Positions 44,166 through 55,604 of a stretch of 64,000 nucleotides of DNA are shown here, in pieces. A program made the position numbers and the translations under genes. Numbering within the stretch: the first letter of the stretch is position 1; every line of letters begins with the position of its first letter. Below the pieces are notes generated by a model. That model had not been told where the DNA came from. It ran no database searches and saw only the letters and a program-made list of their open reading frames with translations. The DNA comes from Megaustenia siamemsis. Taxonomy: Eukaryota > Mollusca > Gastropoda > Stylommatophora > Ariophantidae. The stretch spans positions 44,876,606-44,940,605 of the forward strand of contig JAVIAB010000008.1 in the NCBI GenBank assembly GCA_032433765.1, written 5' to 3'.

Positions 44166-44459
44166 CTGTAATGAAGAAATTCTCAAAGAGACTAGCACAA
44201 AAATGTATATCCTAAAAAACATTAGAAAGAAACAATCAACATTTTTTTGGCACATCATGAGAAGATGAAAGTTGGAATACTTGGTTACAACAGGCAAATT
44301 AAAAGGAAAGAGAGATCGCGGACAACAAAGAGAGAAAATGCTGGATAGCTGGGTGTCATGGCATGGAAAACAGTCAACAACAGAACTGATACGATGCACT
44401 GTGGATAGAAGATTGTGGAAGGACATGATCGGTACGGCACATGATGATGATGATGATAA
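44166..44459 (+). mobile_element. LINE-A 3' end inside the 38-bp minisatellite
   Basis: Plus-strand fragment: NEEILKETSTKMYILKNIRK-like codons, then a frame (44,272 onward) with LEYLVTTGKLKGKRDRGQQR, REKMLDSWVSWHGKQSTTEL and DRRLWKDMIGT, then a GATGATGATGATGATAA tail. It is 5'-truncated and lies between array parts 1 and 2. Confidence 0.9.
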
Positions 44460-44705
44460 CAGGAGGTATGTGTTGGAGTTAAGGCACACCTTGATAACAT
44501 GAGGTAGGTGTTGGAGTTAAGATGATAAGAGGAGAAAGTTTGTGGAGTTAATGCACGTCTTGATAACAGAATGTAGGTATTAGAGTTAAGGGACACCTTG
44601 ATAAGAGGAGGTAAGTATTGGAGTTAATTCACACCCTGATAACAGGAGGTAGGTGGAGTTAAGGCATACCTTGATAACAACAGGAGATACTTGTTAGAGT
44701 TAAGG
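44460..44705. repeat. 38-bp minisatellite, part 2 (diverged)
   Basis: About six diverged units (AACAGGAGGTAGGTGTTGGA and TTAAGGCACACCTTGAT types) between the LINE-A insertion and the 701-bp insertion. They are more irregular than the units on either side. Confidence 0.85.
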
Positions 44706-45406
44706 GGTAAAGACGTAACGATGCATCAAGATGCATAGAGATGCAAAGCTGCTGTAAAACTGGTGATAATAATGATGATGCAAAAGAAAGAAAGATTGAA
44801 ATACCACTTTTTAAACAGCTTTACGTTGGTGAGAAAAACAATAAAATTCGAACGACGTTTCGGCCAAGTAGGTCTTCAGTTGGAACAATAAGCAACATGA
44901 CGAATACACATATATGGAAACAGAAAGAAATCTAGGTACATGACGATAATATGCTAGATTCTCAAGAAATGAAGAAAAACGTGTCACTTCCTGCGGTCCA
45001 AAGTTTGGTCTGGCACTGACTGAACTAAAAGTGGTAGACAGGCTGACCAGGCAGTCAGGTGTGAAAGGGAAAGGGTTCTAAAAATAGGAGGAGGTGGGTA
45101 CAAGATACGTACAAAACTGTGTATATCTAACTATTGGTGTGTACACTGAAAGTATATACAAAACAACCTGCGTACATAATCATACATGCGTTAAAGTATA
45201 AGTATGTATATATTGCTACAAAGCTCACAAAAGAAAATCCAAAGGTGTCCAAATGTGCCAATACATATGCAGACAAGTATACATACATGTTTAGGTTATT
45301 TTGCTAATGGGGGTAAGAAATATGCAGTGGGTATCCTATGTGTATGAGAGTGATATGTTTATGCCTTGTTGGGAAAGCGGACCTAAGTGGGCAATGAGAC
45401 AATTCT
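44706..45406. mobile_element. 701-bp insertion with 16-bp TSD, PLE-type motif
   Basis: Flanked by CTTGTTAGAGTTAAGG at 44,690-44,705 and 45,407-45,422; this spelling is rare in the surrounding array, which otherwise has GTGTTGGAGTTAAGG. There is no open frame. On the minus strand, 44,854-44,879 reads CTGAAGACCTACTTGGCCGA then AACGTC, like the motif after the PLE. It is probably a non-autonomous or truncated PLE-related insertion, but the class is not proven. Confidence 0.7.
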
Positions 45407-48375
45407 CTTGTTAGAGTTAAGGCACACCTTGATAACCGGAGGTGGGTGTTGGAGATAAGGCACACTTTGATAACAGGAGGTGGGTGTTGGAGTTAAGGCA
45501 CACTTTGATAACAGGAGGTGGGTGTTGGAGTTAAGGCACACTTTAATAACAGGAGGTGGGTGTTGGAGTTAAGGCACACTTTGATAACAGGAGGTGGGTG
45601 TTGGAGTTAAGGCACACTTTGATAACAGGAGGAGGGTGTTGGAGTTAAGGCACATTTTGATAACATAGGTGGGTGTTGAAGTTAAGGCACACTTTGATAA
45701 CAGGAGGTGGGTGTTGGAGTTAAGGCACACTTTGATAACAGGAGGTGAGTGTTGGAGTTAAGGCACACTTTGATAACAGGAGGTGGGTGTTGGAGTTAAG
45801 GCACTCTTTGATAACAGGAGGTGGGTGTTGGGGTTTAGGGACACTTTAATAACAGGAGGTGGGTGTTGGAGTTAAGGCATACTTTAATAACAGGAGGTGG
45901 GTGTTGGAGTTAAGGCATACTTTAATAACAGGAGGTGGGTGTTGGAGTTAAGGCATACTTTGATAACAGGAGGTGGGTGTTGGATTTAAGGCACACTTTA
46001 ATAACAGGAGGTGGGTGTTGGAGTTAAGGCACACTTTGATAACAGTAGGTGAGTGTTTGATTTAAGGCACACTTTAATAACAGGAGGTGGATGTTGGAGT
46101 TAAGGCACACTTTAATAACAGGAGGTGGGTGTTGGAGTTTAGGCACACTTTAATAACAGGAGGAGGGTGTTGGAGTTAAGGCACATTTTGATAACATAGG
46201 TGGGTGTTGAAGTTAAGGCACACTTTGATAACAGGAAGTGGGTGTTGGAGTTAAGGCACACTTTGATAACAGGAGGTGGGTGTTGGAGTTAAGGCACACT
46301 TTGATAACAGGAGGTGAGTGTTGGAGTTAAGGCACACTTTGATAACAGGAGGTGGGTGTTAGAGTTAAGGCACACTTTGATAACAGTAGGTGAGTGTTGG
46401 ATTTAAGGCACACTTTAAAAACAGGAGGTGGGTGTTGGAGTTTAGGCACACTTTAATAACAGGAGGTGGATGTTGGAGTTAAGGCACACTTTGATAACAA
46501 GAGGTGATTGTTGGAGTTGAGGCACACTTTAATAACAGAAGGTGAGTGTTGGAGTTAAGGCACTCTTTGATATTAGGAGGTGGGTGTTGGAGTTAAGGCA
46601 CACTTTGATAACAGGAGGTGGGTATTGGAGTTTAGAAACACTTTAATAACAGGAGGTAGGTGTTGTAGTTAAGGCACACTTTAATAACAGGAGGTGGGTG
46701 TTGGATTTAAGGCACACTTTGATAACAGGAGGTGGGTGTTGGAGTTAAGGCACACTTTGATAACAGGAGGTGGGTGTTGGGGTTAAGGCACACTTTGATA
46801 ACAGGAGGTGGGTGTTGGAGTTTAGAAACACTTTAATAACAGGAGGTAGGTGTTGTAGTTAAGGCACACTTTAATAACAGGAGGTGGGTGTTGGATTTAA
46901 GGCACACTTTGATAACAGGAAGTGGGTGTTGGAGTTAAGGCACACTTTGATAACAGGAGGTGGGTGTTGGATTTAAGGCACACTTTAATAACAGGAGGTA
47001 GGTGTTGGAGTTAAGGCGGACTTTGATAACAGGAGGTGGGTGTTGGATTTAAGACACCCTTTGATAACAGGAGGTGGGTGTTGGAGTTAAGGCGGACTTT
47101 GATAACAGAAGGTGGGTGTTGGAGTTAAGGCGGACTTTGATAACAGGAGGTGGGTGTTGGATTAAAGACACCCTTTGATAACAGGAGGTGGGTGTTGGAG
47201 ATAAGGCACACTTTGATAACAGGAGGTGGGTGTTGGAAATAAGGCACACTTTGATAACAGGAGGTGGGTGTTGGAGATAAGGTACACTTTGATAACAGGA
47301 GGTGGGTGTTGGAGATAAGGCACACTTTGATAACAGGAGGTGGGTGTTGGAGTTTAGGGACACTTTAATAACAGGAGGTGGGTGTTGGAGTTAAGGCACA
47401 CTTTGATAACAGGAGGTGGGTGTTGGGGTTTAGGGACACTTTAATAACAGGAGGTGGGTGTTGGAGTTAAGGCATACTTTAATAACAGGAGGTGGGTGTT
47501 GGAGTTAAGGCATACTTTAATAAAAGGAGGTGGTGTTGGAGTTCAGGCATACTTTAATAACAGGAGGTGGGTGTTGGAGTTTAAGGACACTTTAATAACA
47601 GGAGGTGGGTGTTGGAGTTAAGGCATACTTTGATAACAGGAGGTGGGTGTTGGATTTAAGGCACACTTTAATAACAGGAGGTGGGTGTTGGAGTTAAGGC
47701 ACACTTTGATAACAGGAGGTGGGTGTTGGAGTTGAGGCACACTTTAATAACAGGAGGTGGGTGTTGGAGTTAAGGCACATTTTGATAACATAGGTGGGTG
47801 TTGAAGTTAAGGCACACTTTGATAACAGGAGGTGGGTGTTGGGGTTAAGGCACACTTTGATAACAGGAGGTGGGTGTTGGAGTTTAGAAACACTTTAATA
47901 ACAGGAGGTGGGTGTTGTAGTTAAGGCACACTTTAATAACAGGAGGTGGGTGTTGGATTTAAGGCACACTTTGATAACAGGAAGTGGGTGTTGGAGTTAA
48001 GGCACACTTTGATAACAGGAGGTGGGTGTTGGATTTAAGGCACACTTTAATAACAGGAGGTAGGTGTTGTAGTTAAGGCGGACTTTGATAACAGGAGGTG
48101 GGTGTTGGATTTAAGACACCCTTTGATAACAGGAGGTGGGTGTTGGAGATAAGGCACACTTTGATAACAGGAGGTGGGTGTTGGAAATAAGGCACACTTT
48201 GATAACAGGAGGTGGGTGTTGGAGATAAGGTACACTTTGATAACAGGAGGTGGGTGTTGGAGATAAGGCACACTTTGATAACAGGAGGTGGGTGTTGGAG
48301 ATAAGGCACACTTTGATAACATGAGGTGGGTGTTGGAGATAAGGCACACTTTGATAACATGAGGTAGGTGTTACA
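45407..48375. repeat. 38-bp minisatellite, part 3 (GGTGGGTGTTGGAGTTAAGG)
   Basis: About 78 units of 38 bp with common variants at two sites (TTTGATAACA/TTTAATAACA and GAGTTAAGGC/GATTTAAGGC/GAGATAAGGC). Multi-unit blocks recur: 46,590-47,060 resembles 47,820-48,110, and 47,040-47,340 resembles 48,090-48,370. Short minus-strand frames (LSPTPTSCYQSV repeats) are repeat-driven. Confidence 0.95.
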
Positions 48376-48393
48376 GATCTTCCAAGTCACCAT

Positions 48394-48504
48394 CAGGTCA
48401 CATGTCCTATTCAGAACATTGCATTCTGACAGTCTGAAATAATATCTGTCTCTAGCCCGATCTCCCACTTTTTCTTTTGCCATGTTCAATGTCTCTTTTC
48501 AAAC
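48394..48504. repeat. Dispersed repeat R6, copy 2
   Basis: Similar to 27,958-28,070. It separates the minisatellite from the I1 LINE. Confidence 0.6.
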
Positions 48505-48530
48505 GCGCCACCATCTTGAAAGAAGCTATT

Positions 48531-49141
48531 ATGGTGCCCATCCTCAAGCGTGGAAAAGGTCCTCTAGACCCAAGTAGCTACAGACCAATTAGCTTACTGA
48601 GCTGCCTTAGTAAACTCATGGAAAGCTGGTTAACAGAAGACTTATGTGGCATTTGGATAGAAAACAACAAATCGTACCACAACAAAGTGGCTTCCGTCAG
48701 TACAGATCAACTGAAGACCTGGTCACCTACATCGCACAGGAAATAGAGGATGCTCTACAAGAAAAGAAACACACACTGGCAGTGTGGATCGACATGGAGA
48801 AGGCTTTTGATAGGGTTTGGCGAGAGTGTTTAAAGAACAAGCTTTTTATACGTGGCATCCAGGGTCGTTTATTCAATTGGGTCTCTCAATACCTTCAGGA
48901 TAGAACGGCCAGAGTACAAGTACAAGGTCAACTAAGTAAGAAGGTCTCTATCGAGCAAGGTGTCCCACAAGACGGAGTCTTGTCCCCAACACTCTTTTTA
49001 ATTTTCATAAATGACATCGTAATGGACATTCCACCCAGAATACACTCAGCAATATACGCAGATGATCTGGCGTTATGGGCTCGCGAGGAAAGTATGTCGG
49101 TGGCTGGATCCAGGATGCAAGATGCCCTAGCTGAACTGTAA
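48531..49141 (+). pseudogene. I1 reverse transcriptase
   Basis: The first frame (from 48,531) has AIMVPILKRGKGPLDPSSYR and PISLLSCLSKLMESW, RT motif 1 region. A frameshift near 48,650 leads to a 165-codon frame with GFRQYRSTEDLVTYI, motif A VWIDMEKAFDRVW, motif B GVPQDGVLSPTLFLIF (the usual G of QG is changed to D) and motif C YADDLALW. Both catalytic Asp of YADD and the motif A Asp are present. A stop at 49,139 ends the frame before KWTNTWFLPINEKK, the thumb region. Confidence 0.88.
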
Positions 49142-49929
49142 AAATGGACGAACACCTGGTTCTTACCAATTAACGAAAAGAAACTACATATACAATTTTC
49201 AGCCTATCAAGAGAGACACTCTCTGCAAACTTGATGATAAAAGACCAAACACTCCCTATTGACCAAAACCCAACATCTTTTGGCGTCACCACGAATCGCA
49301 GAATAACTTGGAAAAATCAGATAGACAGAGCAAGAAAAAGCCAGAAAATGAACAAATATTATGAAGAAATTGGCAGGAACGGACTGGGGAGCAGACAGCA
49401 ATTTCTTGAAGCGACTATACGTAGGAAGAGTCAGACCAGTCCTAGAGTATGGAGTCACAGCCTGGGCTATGGCTTCCAAAACACACCTTAACCAAATTAA
49501 CAGAACCAAGCTGTCCGTATCATTATTGATGCGATGAAATCTACACCTATCAAGACTCTAGAAACAGTAACAGGTTTATAACCCTTAGATGACAGACGGG
49601 TCACTAAAGTATTGCAACAAGCGGAGAAATATTGAAGGTTCCTTAGCCACCCCATGCACCAAAGAATAACTGGTTCCAGAATTGTACGACTAAAGAGTAG
49701 CAACTTCGCTGCAATCGCCAATGAACTAACTGCTGGAGACCCAGTACTTTCCCAAACAATACAGAAACCCTCGGACCCATCTGATATGGCTCCTCATTGG
49801 AAACATAAAATATCAGAAATTAAGGAAAATATAACAAGAATCAAGAAAAAATGCACCTAATCAGACACAGAAAGAAAACACGTAGCAGAAAAACAAATAC
49901 ACGATACCTACCCACAGGACTCTTGGTCC

Positions 49930-50423
49930 CACATATACATTGAAGGCTCTGCAACAAATGCCACCAGAAATGGAGGGGTGGTGTGTTCTTGACGCTGAAT
50001 AACCAGGAAGAGATCACCAAGTCAATAGCTACTGAAAAATTCTCAAACAACTTTAAATCAGAAACTGAGGCCTTCAGAGATGCTGCAACACTGGCTACTC
50101 AACACAAAAATAACATGCACAATAAATTGGTGATTCTGACTGATGCACTGTCAGTACTATCAGCTCTAAAAAGCCTCAAGAACAACGAACTAGATGACTT
50201 GAGAACAGCCCTGGACCAGCTATGCAATAACTTCCAGAGAGTAGTCATTCAGTGGATACCATCATACTGTAATATACACAGGATTGAACGCGCAGACAAA
50301 TTAGCTAAAGAGGGAAGGAGATTACTACAAGAGAACCATCCGCTTAGTTATGATGAAGCTAAATCCATCATCAAAGGTCAGTACCATGAAAAATGGAAAC
50401 GAGAACACCCAAAGCATAACTAG
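49930..50423 (+). pseudogene. I1 RNase H domain
   Basis: Begins YIEGSATNATRNGG (the expected catalytic DGS is EGS) and changes frame near 49,985. The frame from 49,983 continues with SETEAFRDAATL (Glu present; the track-like frame reads KSETEAF), ILTDALSVLSAL (Asp present) and WIPSYCNIHRIERADKLAKE, where the RAD Asp is kept but the usual GHxGxxGNE is eroded. The domain would be inactive. A run of lysine-rich codons near 49,850 precedes it. Confidence 0.82.
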
Positions 50424-50750
50424 AGGGACGGATACCACCAACTATCAAGGAGGGATCAAGTCATCATACTTCGCCTACGCACTGGCCACAATAGAATGAG
50501 AAATCACATGTTCACCAAATTCAAAATAGGCATAACCAGCCTATGCCACTGTACACTGGACAATATGCTACAAAATATATTCTACAGGATTGCCTCCAGT
50601 ACACAGACCTGAGAAGAGCAATGTAGTCCACACCCACCTCCCTGGAAGAGAAACTATATGGGGCAATCGAATCACTTAAACAGACAGCTGACTTCATGAG
50701 AGAGTCTGGAATCCTACTCTGATTGAGTCGTGATCGCAGAGAGAGATGGA

Positions 50751-52595
50751 GAGAGAAGTCACATCAAATTATCCTGCCTGTTCTACTGCGAATGTCATCT
50801 GTAGCAACTCTTTCTTGGCATAAACATTTTAAACCACTGTTCTTAGGCATTCATGTGAAAACCATGTGCTAAAAGAACAACATAAGGCAGACCCAGAGAA
50901 TCGCTACGCAGAACTAGGGAGGGTTAAACCACGTGACTAGGAAATACCAAGAACTACAATAACTATCAACAAATCGTCAATCGTGACGAGCTATGACTCT
51001 ATGTGACGTCATCGGCCCGAGAGGAAAATGAATGAACTAAACTTTCATTATTGAGTTGTTCCTTATATAATGAGTTCTTTCTTTACTTACTCATCCGAAA
51101 TTCCCTAAGTTGATTCATTTACAATATGATACATGGAATTCCAGGTTACTTGACTTTACGTTAGGGAGAATGTGGATACCAGTAGAGTAGACTAATGTTG
51201 TAATCTATTTAAAGCACATTTGATTCTTACAACCCTTTCAGTCATTAAGGGACCTATAGATCCTGCTTTAGATTTGCTACATTATCTCAATTTACAAGCG
51301 GTGTTTCTATGCGGGACCTGTAGGGCCAGTAGACTGTATCAAAGAAAATTATTAACAGATTGTGACCTACCGGAAGGGGTCGTTTTCAAATTGACGAGCT
51401 GGCTCGTTGTACGCTCGTTTAGATTTGTATAATTAAACAAAAAAAAATGTCTCTTGGGAGAGTCCCAGTACATATTAAAGGAAAAATTGTGTTTACAATT
51501 GTTACCAGATCATGCATGATGTATAGTTGTAAGGGGTCGCAACTGTGATCGAATCAATTAAATTATTTTGAAAATAACAAAAAGAGTCACTTATCTTATG
51601 ATTACGATAACACTTTATTTTTTACATGAGGGATCCAACAGGAAATATGATATGAAATAAGTCGGTTTGAAAGCAATGAAAGCGGTGGATGTATACGCTG
51701 CTCAGATCCGGTAGGTAATAGAACGAGATATAGGTAGAAATATGATAGTGGTTAGATGCAAAGACAGACAAAGAGAGAAGTAGAAGGAAAAGGTCAACGA
51801 TTGGACGCGTCTCGACTGTCAAAGACAACATTGAGATAAAACAACAAAATCATCACGTTGGTATCATATACCAACTACGACTTTCTGCCCTTACAATACT
51901 TGATTAAATGATTGTTCTACCCGTGTCATGCTGTTTAGCTATTTGGTGTCTTGTTTTTTTTTTATGTTTTTCCCATTATCACTTCATCTTTCAACGTTTT
52001 CCCATTTGTAATAACATGCTACGTCTGTTCCATTCTCACAACAAAACCAAGCAATGATGATTGTTTATTTTGATGTCACTAATTAGCTTTCTTTGATTTG
52101 GTCCTTTCACAGCGGCCAAGTTTAGCTTTTCCTTTTTTTCTTGTCTATCTGCAGTTGTCTTGAAGCGTTGCAGGAGAAAGGAGGACGGAGTAATAAAATC
52201 AGATGTCTGCAGATGTATTGTTTGTTTGCTTGGCCGTTTCTCTGTAACATGTTTTGTTGTTCTTTGGCGTACCCGGAAGCTGTTAAGATATAAATATTTT
52301 GGTTCTTGCGTATGTCTTTTATATCCATCTTTTTCTAGGTCTCTCTCTTGATTTCTGTACTCATGTTTTGAGGTGGAGAGCTTTAGATATTTGGACTGGT
52401 TTCATTCTTAGCAAGTGTCAAAAGATTTCATTTGTTATTTGAGAATATATCAAAGCAAATTTTAATTCTGATCTTTAAACTACCCATGGTAATCTCAACA
52501 TTCTTCAGTAAAATACATTTCTGTGCTCTCCAAAGATATTCTTCTCTGTTGTCGAAATGTCCAGCATTTACTTCCACATGTCAGCACATGCGGAA
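50751..52595. other. No recognised gene
   Basis: AT-rich sequence. A TGACGTCA octamer lies near 51,004. Open frames at 51,220-51,432, 51,622-51,831 and 52,160-52,351 have no recognised domain. Confidence 0.5.
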
Positions 52596-52930
52596 GCACG
52601 GGGGGATAAAAGAGTGGACTCGCTGTGCTGTAGTCGAAGACGGTCAAGAAGTGGATCAGGCGGAGGTCACTAATGTTCTTCGAGATGCGAGAAGCGAACA
52701 GGACTTTAGCAACCATGAATCTACATCACTCTTTAGGGTGAAAGAGATGAAAGTAAAGATGGGCACAGCAAAAAACGAGAGGCTTAGTGCGCATAAATGA
52801 GGATTGATCAACCAACACAAAACTGGAGTCGTCAGTCGCTGGACACTGCGAGACTTGCTGTGGAGGGGATCTGAGCACCTATGGACATGTTCGAAGAGCA
52901 ATGATGATGACCCATAAATAACTCAATGTC
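52596..52930 (+). mobile_element. I2 LINE 3' end
   Basis: The plus frame reads CAVVEDGQEVDQAEVTNVLR and DFSNHESTSLFRVKEM, parallel to the I2 copy at 55,490-55,600. It continues in the RGLINQHKTGVVSRWTLRDL-type 3' tail and ends near ACCCATAAATAACTCAATG. It is 5'-truncated just after the RNase H domain. Confidence 0.88.
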
Positions 52931-53004
52931 AACACAGGCTCAAACAGACAATACTGGAGAACAATTGTTCGTACCCCAAAGTCTTACCAAACTACGGGAC
53001 ACTA

Positions 53005-53225
53005 AAGTAAGCAAAGTGCCCAGTCACGGTAATAGGCGTATAGGGAATATGGTGTTAGTGACCATAATTTTTATAGACCTTAGGCACATGATTTTTGGGA
53101 TAATATGGTCGGTATTACGCCCGTGCCGCTTTACTCCACCCCCCCCCCCCACCTAAAAAAAATCCGGTACCAATTTAAGGCTGGGTAAACCTGGAAGCCG
53201 TCGATCAGGATCGAACCAGATCTCT
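53005..53225 (-). mobile_element. SINE-1 copy, head-truncated
   Basis: Minus-strand SINE-1 with tail (left) and body. A C tract at 53,138-53,150 interrupts the body. Similarity stops at about 53,222, after box B (GGTTCGATCCT), so the first half of the tRNA-like head is missing. Confidence 0.85.
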
Positions 53226-53534
53226 TCAAACTAAGGTATGAGCGAGGTAAATGCTTTAACTAATGTGCTTCATCTCATCAAGTTGTTTTTATTTTCGAAT
53301 CGTGTTACGAATGAAAAGCAAAATGCCTAAAGAACAGATCGGCGTGAGCACGCAAACAAAATTTGAACCTGGAAATGAAGAATCGACACTCAGTTCGAGA
53401 TAGATTTAAACCAATTTTATTCTGAATTCTGTAAGTGACAATTTGTCAAATGTTGTAGCTGCATTTAATGATAAGATTGACTGTAGATCACGACGTGGAT
53501 GAACATGTTACCATGCTCCAACTGAATGCGTATG

Positions 53535-53645
53535 AGAAAATATGGTGATAGTGACGTCCAACGTAACATTTTATGGATAATGTTGGTCGTACGGCACCGG
53601 TTCTTTCCCGTTACATTCCAGTACCCATTTAAAGTTGGGTAAGGG
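53535..53645 (-). mobile_element. SINE-1 remnant, highly diverged
   Basis: Retains ATGGTGATAGTGA, TAATGTTGGTCGTACGGCAC, and GTACCCATTTAAAGTTGGGT in SINE-1 order, on the minus strand. The head is lost. Confidence 0.6.
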
Positions 53646-53834
53646 GTAGGGCCGAAATAGGCTCTGCACTGCCGGGGCCCGAAAGGGGAGTAAAGAATAG
53701 TGGCGCTGTAGCCTACCAGGCATTGTTCGTAAGAGGCGAGAAAGGAGGGTTGGGCATGGGACTGGCTATCCCATACTGTAAAAAATATAAGCCGAAAAAA
53801 CGTCACAAACATGGACAAGTCAAAAAAAAGAATA

Positions 53835-53972
53835 AAAGTAAAAGCCAAATGAGAGTATCACACAACAGGCCCTTTTTTGGAATCCCAAGGGGAAAAAAAC
53901 AAAGAGGAAGTCCAAGAAATTCTTGGAGAAGACAGACAGAAGCAGAGATGAAGATGACGGGGAAGACATGGA
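53835..53972 (+). mobile_element. LINE-D C-terminal scrap
   Basis: Similar to 61,485-61,600. The plus frame holds [20 protein letters not shown] and QTEAEMKMTGKTW, the basic RGxPRNSWRR motif of a LINE C-terminus. It is cut on the right by a 42-bp tandem repeat. Confidence 0.75.
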
Positions 53973-53974
53973 AA

Positions 53975-54225
53975 GTCAAACTTCAGCACAACAATCTTCT
54001 CGACCATTCACTAAAAGTCAAACTTCAGCACAACAACTTCCTCGACCATTCATTAAAAGTCAAACTTCAGTACAACTTTCGCGACCATTCACTAAAAGTC
54101 AAACTTCAGTACATCAATTTTCTCGACCATTCACTAAAAATCAAACCTCGGTACATCAACTTTCTCGACCGTTCTTTAAAAGTCAAACTTCAGTACATCA
54201 ATTTTCTCGACCATCCAACAACTAT
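53975..54225. repeat. 42-bp tandem repeat, AAAAGTCAAACTTCAGTACA core
   Basis: Six units, one of them 39 bp. As 42 is divisible by three, two plus-strand frames run through, encoding LKVKLQYINFLDHS or KSQTSVHQFSRPFT repeats. The repeat bridges the LINE-D scrap and the I2 RT in a single open frame (53,723-54,427). Confidence 0.92.
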
Positions 54226-54584
54226 ACTTGCGAGATCTTACTGCAGCAGACATCTCGTATTGGTCTCTTATAATCGCACTATGACTTGTGCTGATGATAT
54301 TCTGGTATATCGACAGGGAAGAGACAGACGGGAAATCGCCTCCACAATGCAAGACGAACTCGATCGCATTTCTTCCTGGTGTGGGGTTTCAGGTACCTTG
54401 GTTAATCCTAATAAAGCAACAGTTTGATGGTTCCCCCTTAACAATCATATTGTTAAACGACCACACCGGTAGTACGAATGGGTCTGATGAGGTGACCAGG
54501 GACAAGTTGATGACATACCTCGGAGTTAAGTTTGATCGCAGCCTATGTTTTCAGGACCACGTCGACTATGTGATAGCATAGGTC

Positions 54585-54908
54585 ATGGCAGCTGCCAACA
54601 TCGAGCAGAGGCTACTTACTCTTCTGTTGCAGGGATTAGTCCTCGCACCAATCGAGTATGCCCTGGCAATTCTTACTGTCAGTACGACTCAAATTGATAG
54701 GCTGGAGAAAATACAAAATGAAGCCATGCGCATTATCTTGGGATGTACAAGGGACACTCACTGTGTAGCAAAGAGGTATCTTCTTGACTTTCCAACCATG
54801 GATGACAGAATCAAGATATGGAGAGCACGAGCATACCTGAAGATTAGTACAGAAACAGATCATCCATTGCATCACGTGCTCAACACACGGAAAGGTGCCA
54901 GGCTATAA
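54585..54908 (+). pseudogene. I2 RT connector region
   Basis: A 107-codon frame with LVLAPIEYALAILTVSTTQI, DRLEKIQNEAMRIILGCTRD and the PTMDDRIKIWRARAY segment, the conserved region between RT thumb and RNase H in I-type LINEs. It ends at a stop at 54,906; the RNase H frame resumes 18 bp later in the same phase. Confidence 0.8.
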
Positions 54909-54923
54909 AGAGGCAAATCATGG

Positions 54924-55604
54924 GTGAGCCGAGCAGAAGATGTCATCAAACTGGTCTGTGGCCTTACCAATATCAGTGTTAGTGAGGATTGGATACAGGT
55001 GCCTGCGTCATCAAAGGGAACTTTCTCGTGTATTGTCACACTCGACGGGAAAAGTAGGGAACAAAACCCGGTCGTGGTTAATGCTGAGGTCAACGGTCTC
55101 ATCTGCGATAACACCGATGAGAAAGATGTAGTCATCTATACAGACGGATCTGTAAGACGACACCAAAGAAGTGCATGGGCATTTATAGCACGCTCGGCAG
55201 GCAGAATAGTCAAAGAAGACAATGGTGCATACGTCATGATCACAAGTAGCATGACAATGGAGGTGATGGCAGTGACCAAGGCATTCAAAAGGTTAGAGTC
55301 ACAAGACTACACCCACGCATGTATACTGAGTGATTCGATGAGCATGATAAAAAAAGTGGAGGCGGGCTCTGTACGCATGCAATGGGTAGAGTCGTTGAAG
55401 AAATCCAAAATACGGAAGGTCACCTTTGTCTATGTCCCTGGACATGCAGGAGTACGGGGAAATGAAAGAGCGGATAGGTTGGTTAGCTGCGCTGTCGTTG
55501 AGGACGGGCAACCAATGGTTCGTGCGAACATCATCAATGCCCTCCGAGATGTGGGAAAAGCACTGGACTTCGACAAACACAGATCCACGTCACTCTTCGG
55601 ATGA
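54924..55604 (+). pseudogene. I2 RNase H domain, catalytic set intact
   Basis: A 226-codon uninterrupted frame. RNase H signatures: VIYTDGSV (D74), TMEVMAV (E113), ILSDSMS (D137) and VPGHAGVRGNERADRL (H174, D184). All four acidic catalytic residues and the His of type I RNase H are present, so this domain is the best-conserved enzyme module in the window. It would remove RNA from the RNA/DNA hybrid during retrotransposition. The rest of ORF2 is broken, so it is called a pseudogene. Confidence 0.88.

Larger units (their letters stand above)
48505..50750 (+). mobile_element. I1 LINE (RT plus RNase H), 5'-truncated
   Basis: A 2.2-kb plus-strand non-LTR element starting within RT and running to its 3' end near 50,745. 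It carries RT, a connector and an RNase H domain, followed by a C-terminal zinc-knuckle and LEEKLYGAIESLKQTADFM region. RT plus C-terminal RNase H places it with the I or Jockey-related group of LINEs. A second 3' end is at 3,252-3,487. The element has at least six stops or frameshifts. Confidence 0.88.

Noticed and set aside
47049..48489. Minus-strand frames with SPTPTSCYQSV repeats
   Set aside because: Translations of the 38-bp minisatellite; the frame changes with each single-base indel and there is no flanking unique coding sequence.
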